64,000 bases of DNA from Synchiropus splendidus (taxonomy: Eukaryota; Chordata; Actinopteri; Syngnathiformes; Callionymidae), in NCBI RefSeq assembly GCF_027744825.2, contig NC_071339.1:28009501-28073500 (forward strand), read 5' to 3'. Position numbers and translations under genes: made by a program. This document shows, piece by piece, positions 50,201-62,225 of the stretch; position 1 is the first letter of the stretch; each line of letters opens with the position of its first letter. The notes under the pieces were generated by a model. It was not told where the DNA came from. It was given only the letters and a program-made list of their open reading frames with translations, and did no database searches.

Positions 50201-51254
50201 GAGATAAGGTCGATTCCGGAACGCCAAACATAAAAGTGTTGATAACTTTGGAAAAACACTTCAGACAGCTTCGATTTGATGTGCACCTACTAGAAAGACC
50301 CTTTCTGCTATAGTGGGAGGTGAAAATTTCATGTTCCTGAGCTTACCTACAAAGTTTTGGCACAATGCAGAAAACGCGTTTTCAGCCTGAGATAAGGTGG
50401 GTTCCAGAACGCCAAACATAAAAATGTTGATAACTTTGGAAAAACACTTCAGACAGCTTAGATTTGATGTGCAACTACTAGAAAGACCCTTTCTGCTACA
50501 GTGGGAGGTGAAAATTTCATGTTCTGAAGCTTCCCTACAAAGTTATGGCACAATGCATAAAACGCGTTTTCAGCCTGAGATAAGGTCGATTTCAGAACGC
50601 CAAACATAAAAATATTGATAACTTTGGAAAAACACTTCAGACAGCTAAGATTTGATGTGCAACTACTAGAAAGACGCATTCTGCTATAGTGGGAGGTTAA
50701 AATTTCATGTTCTGAAGCTTCCCTGCAAAGTTATGGCACAATGCAGAAAACGCGTTTTCAGCCTGAGATAAAGTCCATTCCGGAACGCCAAACGTAAAAA
50801 TGTTGATAACTTTGGAAAAACACTTCAGACAGCTTAGATTTGATGTGCAACTACTAGAAAGACCCTTTCTGCAATAGTGGGATGTTAAAATTTCATGTTC
50901 TGAAGTCTCCCTGCAAAGTTATGGCACTATCCAGAAAACGCGTTTTTAGCCTGAGATAAGGTCGATTCAGGAACACCAAACATAAAAATGTTGAAAACTT
51001 TCGAAAAACACTTCAGACAGCTTAGATCTGATGTGCAACTACGAGAAAGACCCTTTCTGCTATAGTGGGAGGTGAAAATTTCATGTTCTGAAGCGTCGCT
51101 GCAAAGTTATGGCACAATGCGTAAAACTCGTTTTCAGCCGGAGATGAGGTTGATTTCAGAACGCCAAACATAAAAATGTTGATAACTTTGGAAAAACACT
51201 TCAAACAGCTTAGATTTGATGTGCAACTACTAGAAAGACCCTTTCTGCTATAGT
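50201..51254. repeat. Segment D, copy 2
   Basis: Duplicate of 45695-46748. The preceding 340 bp also match copy 1 but with one monomer fewer, so the duplication was followed by loss or gain of one monomer near 45500 or 50190. Confidence 0.85.
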
Positions 51255-54200
51255 TGGACATGAACATTTCATGTTCTGAAGTTTCCCTGCAAAGTTATGG
51301 GACAATGCAGAAAACGATTTTTTATCCTGAGATAAGGTCGATTCCGGAACGCCAAACATAAAAATGTTGATAACTTTTGGAAAACATTTCAGACAGCTTA
51401 GATTTGATGTGCAACTACTAGAAAGACCCTTTCTGCTATAGTGGGAGGTGAAAATTTCATGTTCTGAAGCTTCCCTGCAAAGTTATGGCACAATGCAGAA
51501 AACGCGTTTTCAGCCTGAAAAAAGGTGGGTTCCGGAACGCCAAACATAAAAATGTTGATAACTTTGGAAAACCACTTCAGACAGCTTAGATTTGATGTGC
51601 AACTACTAGAAAGACAATTTCTGCTATAGTGGTAGGTGAAACTTTCGTGTTCTGAAGCTTTCCTTCAAAGTTATGGCACAATGCAGAAAAAGCGTTTTCA
51701 GACTTAGATAAGGTGGGTTCCGGAACGCCAAACATAAAAATGTTGATAACTTTGGGAAAACACATCAGACAGCTTATATTTGATGTGCAACTACTAGAAA
51801 GACCCTTTCTGCTATAGTGGGATGTGAAACTTTCATGTTCTGAAGCTTTCCTTCAAAGTTATGGCACAATGCAGAAAATGCGTTTTCAGCCTGAGATAAG
51901 GTGGGTTCCGGAACGCCAAACATAAAAATGTTGATAACTTTGGAAAAACACGTCAGACAGCTTGGATTTGATGGGCAACTACTACAAGGACCCTGTCTGT
52001 TATAGTGGGAGTTGAAACTTTCATGTTCTGAAGTTTCCCTGCAAAGTTAAGGAACAATGCAGAAAACGCGTTTTCAGCCTGAGGTAAGGTGGGTTCCGGA
52101 ACGCCAAACATAAAAATGTTGATAACTTTGGGAAAAACATTTCAGACAGCTTAGATTTGATGTGCAACTACTAGAAAGACCCTGTCTGTTATAGTGGGAG
52201 TTCAAAATTTCATGTTCTGAAGCTTCCGTGCAAAGTTATGGAACAATGCGGAAAACGCATTTTCAGCCTGAGATAAGGTGGGTTCCGGGACGCCAAACTT
52301 GAAAATGTTGATAACTTTGGAAAAACTCATCAGACAGCTTAGATTTGATGTGCAACTACTAGAAAGACACTTTCTGCAATAGTGGGAGGTGAAAATTTCA
52401 CGTTCTGAAGTTTCCCTGCAAAGTTATGGCACAATGCAGAAAACACGTTTTCAGTCTGAGATATGGTTGATTCCGGAACGCCATACATAAGAATGTTGAT
52501 AACTTTGGAAAAACACTTCAGACAGCTTAGATTTGATGTGCAACTACTAGAAAGACCCTATCCGCTATAGTGGTAGGCGAACATTTCATGTTCTGAAACT
52601 TCCCTGAAAAGTTATGGCACAATGCAGAAAACGCGTTTTCAGCCTGAGATAAGGTGGGTTCCCGAACACCAAACAAAAAAATGTTGATAACTTTGGAAAA
52701 ACACTTCAGACAGCTTAGATTTGATGTGCAACTACTAGAAAGACCCTTTCTGCTACAGTGGGAGGTGAAAATTTCATGTTCTGAAGCATCCCTGCAAAGT
52801 TATGCCACAATGCAGGAAACGCGTTTTCAGCCTGAGATAAGGTCGATTCCGGAAAGCCAAACATAAAAACGTTGACAACTTTGGAAAAATACTTCAGACA
52901 GCTTAGATTTGATGTGCAACTACTAGAAAGACCCTCTCTGCTTTTGTGGGAGTTGAAAATTTCATGTTCTGAAGCTTCCCTGCAAAGTTATTGCAAATAG
53001 TGTAAAACGCGTTTTGAGGCTGAGATAAGGTGGGTTCCGGAACGCCAAACATAAAAATGGTGTTAACTTTGGAAAAACTCTTCAAACAGCTTAGATTTGA
53101 TGTGCAACTACTAGAAAGAACCTTTCTGCTATAGTGGGAGGTAAAAATTTCATGTTCGGAAGCTTCCATGCAAAGTTATGGGACAATGCAGAAAACAAAT
53201 TTTCATCCTGAGATAAGGTTGATTCCGAAACGCCAAACATTAAAATGTTGATAACTTTGGAAAAACACTTCAGTCAGCTTAGATATGAAGTGCAACTACT
53301 AAAAAGACCATTTCTGCTATAGTGGGAGGTGAAAATTTCATGTTCTGAAGCTTCCTTGCAAAGTTATGGCACAATGCACAAAACGCGTTTTCAGCCTGAG
53401 ATGAGGTTGATTTTAGAACGCCAAACATAAAAATGTTGATAACTCAGGAAAAACTCTACAGACAGCATAGATTTGATGTGCAGCTACTAGAAATACCCTT
53501 TCTGATGTAGTGGGAGGTGATAATATCATGTTCTGAAGCTTTCCTGCAAACTTATGGCAAATTGCGTTAAACGCGTTTTCAGCCTGAGATAAGGTGGGTT
53601 TCGGAACGCCAAACATAAAAGTGTTGATAACTTTGGAAAAACACTTCAGACAGCTTAGATTTGATGTGCAACTACTAGAAAGACCCTATCTGCTATAGTG
53701 GGAGGCGAACATTTCATGTTCTGAAGCTTTCCTGCAAAGTTATGGCACAATGCATAAAACGCGTTTTCAGCCTGAGATAAGGTTGATTCCGCAACGCCAA
53801 ACATAAGAATGTTGATAACTTTGGAAAAACACTTCAGACAGCTTAGATTTGATGTGCAACTACTAGAAAGACCCTTTCTGCTACAGTGGGAGTTGAAAAT
53901 TTCATGTTCTGAAGCTTTCCTGCAAAGTTATGGCACAATGCGTAAAACGCGTTTTCAGCCTGAGATAAGGTGGGTTCCGGAACGCCAAAAATAAAAATAT
54001 TGATAACTTTGGAAAAACACTTCAGACATCTTAGATTTGATGTGCAACGACTAGAAAGACCCTTTCTGCTATAGTGGGTGGTGAAAATTCGATGTTCTGA
54101 AGCTTCCCTGCAAAGTTATGGCACAATGCGTAAAACGCGTTTTCAGCCTGAGATAAGGTCGATTCCGGAACGCCAAACATAAAAATGATGATAACTTTAG

Positions 54201-54919
54201 AAAAACACTTCAGACAGCTTAGATTTGAAGTGGAACTACTAGAAAGACCCTTTCTGCTATAGTGGGAGGTGAAAATTTCATGTTCTGTAGCTTCCCTGCA
54301 AAGTTATGGCACAATGCAGAAAACGCATTTTCAGCCTGATATAAGGTGGGTTCAGGAAGGAGAAACATAAAAATGTTGATAACTTTGGAAAAACACCAGA
54401 CAGCTTAGATTTGATGTGCAACTACTAGAAAGACCATTTCTGCTATATTGGGAGTTGAAAATTTCATATTCTGATGCTTCCCTGCAAAGTTATGGCACAA
54501 TGCAAAAAACGCTTTTTCAGGCTGTGATAAGGTTGATTCCGGAACGCCAAACATAAAAATGTTGTTAACTTTGGAAAAACACTTCAGACAACTTAGATTT
54601 GATCTGCAACTACTACAAAGACCCTTTCTGCTATAGTGGGTGGTGAAAATTTCATGTGCTGAAGCTTCCCTGAAAAGTTATGGCACAATGCACAAAAACG
54701 CTTTTCAGCCTGAGATAAGGTGGGTTTTGGAACGCCAAACATAAAAGTGTTGATAACTTTCGAAAAACACTTCAGACAGCTTAGATTTGATGTGCAACTA
54801 CTACAAAGACCCTTTCTGCTATAGTGGGAGGTGAAAATTTTATGTTCTGAAGCTTCCGTGCAAAGTTATGGCACAATGCGTAAAACGCGTTTTCAGCCTG
54901 AGATAAGGTCGATTCCGGA
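51255..54919. repeat. About 19 divergent monomers
   Basis: No long internal duplication was seen. Neighbouring monomers carry many private substitutions, such as GACAATTTCTGC near 51615, CCTGTCTGTTATAG near 51991 and 52182, TATCCGCTATAG near 52559 and ACTCAGGAAAAACTC near 53443, plus a 2-bp deletion near 54395 (AACACCAGACAGC). It reads like an older, monomeric part of the array. Confidence 0.75.
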
Positions 54920-56430
54920 ACGCCAAACATAAAAATGTTGATAACTTTGGAAAAACACTTCAGACAGCTTAGATTTGATGTGCAACTGCTCGAAAGACCC
55001 TTTCTGCTATAGTGTTAGGTCAAAATTTCATGTTCTGAAGCTTCCCTGGAAAATTATGGGACAATGCAGAAAACAATTTTTCATCGTGAGATACGGTCGA
55101 TTCTGTAACGCCAAACATAAAAATGTTGATAACTTTGGAACAACACTTCAGACAGCTTAGATTTGAAGTGCAACAACTAGAAAGACCCTTTCTGCTATAG
55201 TGGGAGGTCGAAATTTCATGTTCTGAAGCTTCCCTTAGAAGTTATGGGACAATGCAGAAAACGATTTTTCAGCCTGAGACAAGGTGGGTTCCGAAACGCC
55301 AAACATAAAAATGTTGATAACTTTCAAAAAACACTTCGGATAGTTTAGATCTGATGTGCAACTACTAGAAAGACCCTTTCTGCTATCGTGGGAGGTGAAC
55401 ATTTCATGTTCTGAAGCTTCCCTGAGAAGTTATGGCACAATGCAGAAAATGCGTTTTCAGCCTGAGATAAGGTGGGTTCCGGAACGCCAAATATAAAAAT
55501 GTTGATAACTTTGGAAAAACACCTCAGACAGCTTAGTTTGATGTGCAACTACTAGAAAGACCCTTTCTGCTATGGTGGGAGGTGAAAACTTCATGTTCTG
55601 AAGCTTCCCTGCAAAGTTATGGCACAATGCAGAAAACACGTTTTCAGCCTGAGATGAGGTGGGTTCCGGAACGCCAAACATAAAAATGTTGATAACTTTG
55701 GAAAAACACTTCAGACAGCTTAGATTTGATGTGCAACTGCTCGAAAGACCCTTTCTGCTATAGTGTTAGGTCAAAATTTCATGTTCTGAAGCTTCCCTGG
55801 AAAGTTATGGGACAATGCAGAAAACAATTTTTCATCCTGAGATACGGTCGATTCTGTAACGCCAAACATAAAAATGTTGATAACTTTGGAACAACACTTC
55901 AGACAGCTTAGATTTGAAGTGCAACAACTAGAAAGACCCTTTCTGCTATAGTGGGAGGTCGAAATTTCATGTTCTGAAGCTTCCCTTAGAAGTTATGGGA
56001 CAATGCAGAAAACGATTTTTCAGCCTGAGACAAGGTGGGTTCCGAAACGCCAAACATAAAAATGTTGATAACTTTCAAAAAACACTTCGGATAGCTTAGA
56101 TCTGATGTGCAACTACTAGAAAGACCCTTTCTGCTATCGTGGGAGGTGAACATTTCATGTTCTGAAGCTTCCCTGAGAAGTTATGGCACAATGCAGAAAA
56201 TGCGTTTTCAGCCTGAGATAAGGTGGGTTCCGGAACGCCAAACATAAAAATGTTGATAACTTTGGAAAAACACCTCAGACAGCTTAGATTTGATGTGCAA
56301 CTACTAGAAAGACCCTTTCTGCTATAGTGGGAGGTGAAAACTTCATGTTCTGAAGCTTCCCTGCAAAGTTATGGCACAATGCAGAAAACACGTTTTCAGC
56401 CTGAGATGAGGTGGGTTCCGGAACGCCAAA
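54920..56430. repeat. Four-monomer tandem pair (751-bp unit)
   Basis: Matched points lie 751 bp apart, for example CAACTGCTCGAAAG near 54984 and 55735. Shared markers are GTGTTAGGTCAAAATTTC, AACAATTTTTCATC, GAAGTGCAACAACTAG, CTTCAAAAAACAC and GGATAG(T/C)TTAGATCTG. The first copy has lost an A in CTTAGTTTG near 55536, which explains 751 rather than 752. The first two monomers are of the block-A type found in super-repeats 1 and 2. Confidence 0.88.
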
Positions 56431-59209
56431 CATAAAAATGTTGAAAACTTTGGAAAAACACTTCAGACAGCTTAGATTTGACGTGCAACTACTAGAAAGT
56501 CCATTTCTGCTATAGTGGGAGGTGAAAATTTCATGTTCTGAAGCTTCCCTGCAAAGTTAAGGCACAGTGCAGAAAACGCGTTTTCAGCCTGAGATATGGT
56601 CGATTCCGGAACGCCAAACATAAAAATGTTGAAAACTTTGGAAAAACACTTCAGACAGCTTAGATTTGATGTGCAACTACTAGAAAGGTCCTTTCTGATA
56701 TAGTGGGAGGTGAAAATGTCATGTTCTGAAGCTTCCCTGCAAAGTTATGGCACAAAGCAGAAAACACGTTTTCAGCCTGAGATGATGTGGGTTCCAGAAC
56801 GGCAAACATAAAAATGTTGATAACTTTGGAAAAACATTTCAGACGGCTTAGATTTGATCTGCAACTACTAGAAAGACCCTTTCTGCTATAGTGGGAGGTG
56901 AAAATTTCATGTTCTGAAGCTTTATGCAAAGTTATGGCACAATGCGTAAAACTTGTTTTCAGCCTGAGATAAGTTCGATTCCGGAACGCCAAACGTGAAA
57001 ATGTTGATAACTTTGGAAAAACACTTCAGACAGCTTAGATTTGATGTGCAACTACTAGAAAGACCCTTTCTACTATAGTGGGAGGTGAAAATTTCATGTT
57101 CTGAAGCTTTCCTGCAAAGTTATGGCACAATACAGAAAACGCGTTTTCAGCCTCACATAAGGTCAATTCCGGAACGCCAAACGTAAAAATGTTGATAACT
57201 TCGGAAAAACACTTCAGACAGCTTAGATTTGATGTACAAGTACTAGAAAGACCCTTTCTGCTGTAGTGGGAGGTGAAAATTTCATGTTCTGAAGCTTTCC
57301 TGCAAAGTTATGGCACAATGCGTAAAACGCGTTTTCAGCCTGAGATGAGGTCGATTCCGGAACGCCAAACATAAAAAGGTTCATAATTCTGGAAAAACAC
57401 TTCAGACAGCTTAGATTTGATGTGCAACTACTAGAAAGACCATTTCTGCTATCGTGGGAGGTGAAAATTTCATGTTCTGAAGCTTCCCTGCAAAGTTATG
57501 TCACAATGCAGGAAACGCGTTTTCAGCCTGAGATAAGGTCGATTCCGGAACGCCAAACATAAAAATATTGATAACTTTGGAAAAACTCTTTAGACAGCTT
57601 AGATTTGATGTGCAACTACTAGAAAGACCCTTTCTGCTTTCGTGGGAGGTGAAAATTTCATGTTCTGAAGATTCCCTGCAAAGTTATGTCACAATGCAGA
57701 AAACGCGTTTTCAGCCTCACATAAGGTCAATTCCGGAACGCCAAACATAAAAATGTTAATAACTTCGGAAAAACACTTCAGACAGCTTAGATTTGATGTG
57801 CAACTACTAGAAAGACCTTTTCTGCTATAGTGGGAGGTGAAATGTTTTTGTTCTGAAGCTTCCCTGCAAAGTGATGGCACAATGCAGAAAACGCGTTTTC
57901 AGCCTCACATGAGGTCGATTCCGGAACGCCAAACATAAAAATGTTGATAACTTCCGAAAAACACTTCAGACAGCTTAGATTTGATGTGCAACTACTCGAG
58001 AGACCCTTTATGCAATAGTGGAAGGTGAAAATTTCATGTTCTGAAGCTTACCTGCGAAGTTATGGCACAATGCAGAAAACGTGTTTTCAGCCTGAGATAA
58101 GGTCGATTCAGGAACGCCAAATATAAAAATGTTTAAAACTATCGAAAAACACTTCAGACAGCTGAGATTTGATGTGCAAGTAGGAGAAAAATCCTTTCTG
58201 CTTTAGTGGGAATTGAAAATTTCATGTTCTGAAGCTTCCCTGCAAAGTTATGGCACAATGCAGAAAACGCGTTTTCAGCTTGAGATGAGGTGGGTTCCGG
58301 AACGCCAAACATAAAAATGTTGATAACTTTGGAAAAACACTTCAGACAGGTTAAATTTGATGTGCAACTACTAGAAAGACCCTTTCTGCTATAGTGGGAG
58401 GTGAACATTTCATGTTCTGAAGCTTCCCTGCAAAGTTATTGCACAATGCGTAAAACGCGTTTTCAGCCTGAGATAAGGTCGATTCCGGAACGCCAAACAT
58501 AAAAATGTTGATAACTTTGGAAAAACACATCAGACAGCTTAGATTTGATGTGCAACTACTAGAAAGACCCTATCTGCTATAGTGGGAGGTTAAAATTTCA
58601 TGTTTGGAAGCTTCCATGCAAAGTTATTGCACAATGCAGAAAACGCGTTTTCGGCCTGAGATAAGGTCGATTCAGGAACACCAAACATAAAATTGATGAA
58701 AACTTTGGAAAAACACTTCAGACAGCTTAGATTTAATGTGCAACTACTAGAAAGACCCTTTCTGCCATAGTGGGAGGTCAAAATTTCATGTTCTGAAGCT
58801 TCCCCAGAAAGTTATGGGACAATGCGTAAAACGCGTTTTCAGCCTGAGATCAGGTCGATTCCGGCACGCCAAACATAAAAATGTTGATAACTTTGAGAAA
58901 ACACTTCAGACAGCTTAGATTTGATGTGCAACTACTAGAAAGACCCTTTCTGCTTTTGTGGAAGGTGACAATTTCATGTTGTGAAGCTTCCCTGCAAAGT
59001 TATGGCACAATGCAGAAAACGCGTTTTCGGCCTGACATAAGGTCAATTCCGGAAAGCCAAACATAAAAATGTTGATAACTTTGGAAAAACACTTTCGACA
59101 GCTTAGATTTGATGTGCAACTACTAGAAAGACCCTTTCTGCAATAGTGGGAGGTGAAAATTTCATTTTCTGAAGCTTCCCTGCAAAGTTATGGCACAATG
59201 CGTAAAACG
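56431..59209. repeat. About 15 divergent monomers
   Basis: No HOR unit was recognised. Local variants include CAGCCTCACATAAGG (57151, 57713), AACTATCG near 58139, GAAATGTTTTTGTTC near 57840 and CTCGAGAGACCC near 57997. A GAAGCTTTATGC monomer occurs near 56918. Confidence 0.72.
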
Positions 59210-62200
59210 CATTTTCAGCCTGAGATAAGGTCGATTCTGGAACGCCAAACATAAAAATGTTGATAACTTTGGAAAAACACCTCAGACAGCTTAGATTTGA
59301 TGTGCAACTACTAGAAAGACCCTTTTTGCTATAGTGGGAGGTGAACATTACATGTTCTGAAGCTTCCCTGCAAATTAATGGCACAATGCAGAAAACGCGT
59401 TTTCAGCTTGAGATAAGGTCGATTCCGGAACGCCAAACATAAAAATGTTCATAACTATCGAAAAACACTTCAGACAGCTTACATTTGATGTGCAACCTCT
59501 AGAAAGACCTTTTCTGCTATAGTGGGAGGTGAACATTTCATGTTCTGAAGCTTCCCTGAAAAGTTATGGCACAATGCGTAAAACGCGTTTTCAGCCTGAG
59601 ATAAGGTCGATTCCGGAACGCCAAACATAAAAATGTTGATAACTTTGGAAAAACACTTCAGACAGCTTAGATTTGATCTGCAACTACTAAAAAGACCCTT
59701 TCTGCTATAGTGGGAGGTGAACATTTCATGTTCTGAAGCTTCCCTGCAAAGTTATGGCACAATGCAGGCAATGCGTTTTCAGCCTGAGATAAGGTCGATT
59801 CTGGAACGCCAAACATAAAAATGTTGATAACTTTCGAAAAACCCTTCAGACAGCTTAGATTTGATGTGCAACTACTAGAAAGACCCTTTCTGCTATAGTG
59901 GGAGGTGAACATTTCATGTTCTGAAGCTTCCCTGCAAAGTTATGGCACAATGCAGAAAACGAGTTTTCAGCTTGAGATAAGGTCGATTCCGGAACGCCAA
60001 ACATAAAAATGTTGATAACCTTGGAAAAAAACTTCAGACACCTTAGATTTGATGTGCAACTACTAGAAAGACCCTTTCGGCTATTGTGGGAGGTGAAAAT
60101 TTCATGTCCTGAAGCTTCCCTGCAAAGTTATGGCACAATGCAGAAAACGCGTTTTCAGCCTGAGATAAGGTCGATTCAGGAACACCAAAAATAAAAATGT
60201 TGAAAACTTTCGAAAAACACTTCAGACAGCTTAGATTTGATGTGCAACTACTAGAAAGACCTTTTCTGCTATAGTGGGAGGTGAACATTTCATGTTTTGA
60301 AGCTTCCCTGCAAAGTTATTGCACAATGTGTAAAATGCGTTTTCAGCCTAAGATAAGGTCGATTCCGGAACGCCAAACATAAAAATGTTGATAACTTTGG
60401 AAAAACACTTCAGACAACTTAGATTTGATGTGCAACTACTAGAAAGACCCTTTCTGCTATTGTGGGAGGAGAAAATTTCATGTTCTGAAGTCTCCCTGCA
60501 AAGTTATGGCACAATGCAGAAAACGCGGTTTCAGCCTGAGATGAGGTTGATTTCAGAACGCCAAACATAAAAATGTTGATAACTCAGGAAAAACTCTACA
60601 GACAGCTTAGATTTGATGTGCAGCTACTAGTAATACCCTTTCTGATATAGTGGGAGGAGAAAATTTCATGTTCTGAAGTCGCCCTGCAAAGTTATGGCAC
60701 AATGCAGAAAACGCGTTTTCAGCCTGAGATAAGGTCGATTCTGGAACACCAAACATAAAAATGTTGATAACTTTGGAAAAACACCTCAGACAGCTTAGAT
60801 TTGATGTGCAACTACTAGAAAGACCCTTTTTGCTATAGTGGGAGGTGAACATTACATGTTCTGAAGCTTCCCTGCAAATTAATGGCACAATGCAGAAAAC
60901 GCGTTTTCAGCTTGAGATAAGGTCGATTCCGGAACGCCAAACATAAAAATGTTCATAACTATCGAAAAACACTTCAGACAGCTTACATTTGATGTGCAAC
61001 CTCTAGAAAGACCTTTTCTGCTATAGTGGGAGGTGAACATTTCATGTTCTGAAGCTTCCCTGAAAAGTTATGGCACAATGCGTAAAACGCGTTTTCAGCC
61101 TAAGATAAGGTCGATTCCGGAACGCCAAACATAAAAATGTTGATAACTTTGGAAAAACACATCAGACAGCTTAGATTTGATCTGCAACTACTAAAAAGAC
61201 CCTTTCTGCTATAGTGGGAGGTGAACATTTCATGTTCTGAAGCTTCCCTGCAAAGTTATGGCACAATGCAGGCAATGCGTTTTCAGCCTGAGATAAGGTC
61301 GATTCTGGAACGCCAAACATAAAAATGTTGATAACTTTCGAAAAACCCTTCAGACAGCTTAGATTTGATGTGCAACTACTAGAAAGACCCTTTCTGCTAT
61401 AGTGGGAGGTGAACATTTCATGTTCTGAAGCGTCCCTGCAAAGTTATGGCACAATGCAGAAAACGAGTTTTCAGCTTGAGATAAGGTCGATTCCGGAACG
61501 CCAAACATAAAAATGTTGATAACCTTGGAAAAAAACTTCAGACACCTTAGATTTGATGTGCAACTACTAGAAAGACCCTTTCGGCTATTGTGGGAGGTGA
61601 AAATTTCATGTCCTGAAGCTTCCGTGCAAAGTTATGGCACAATGCAGAAAACGCGTTTTCAGCCTGAGATAAGGTCGATTCAGGAACACCAAAAATAAAA
61701 ATGTTGAAAACTTTCGAAAAACACTTCAGACAGCTTAGATTTGATGTGCAACTACTAGAAAGACCTTTTCTGCTATAGTGGGAGGTGAACATTTCATGTT
61801 TTGAAGCTTCCCTGCAAAGTTATTGCACAATGTGTAAAATGCGTTTTCAGCCTAAGATAAGGTCGATTCCGGAACGCCAAACATAAAAATGTTGATAACT
61901 TTGGAAAAACACTTCAGACAACTTAGATTTGATGTGCAACTACTAGAAAGACCCTTTCTGCTATTGTGGGAGGAGAAAATTTCATGTTCTGAAGTCTCCC
62001 TGCAAAGTTATGGCACAATGCAGAAAACGCGGTTTCAGCCTGAGATGAGGTTGATTTCACAACGCCAAACATAAAAATGTTGATAACTCAGGAAAAACTC
62101 TACAGACAGCTTAGATTTGATGTGCAGCTACTAGTAATACCCTTTCTGATATAGTGGGAGGAGAAAATTTCATGTTCTGAAGTCGCCCTGCAAAGTTATG

Positions 62201-62225
62201 GCACAATGCAGAAAACGCGTTTTCA
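59210..62225. repeat. Eight-monomer HOR, two tandem copies (1,504-bp unit)
   Basis: Units are about 59210-60713 and 60714-62217, exactly 8 x 188 bp. Markers in order include GAACATTACATG, CAAATTAATGG, CAACCTCTAGAAAG, CAGGCAATGCG, AAAACCCTTCAG, AACCTTGGAAAAAAAC, TCGGCTATTGTGG, CACCAAAAATAAAAATG and CTAGTAATACCC. A third partial occurrence of the last marker with GAAGTCGCCCTGC is at 62881-62985, four monomers further on. Confidence 0.9.
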
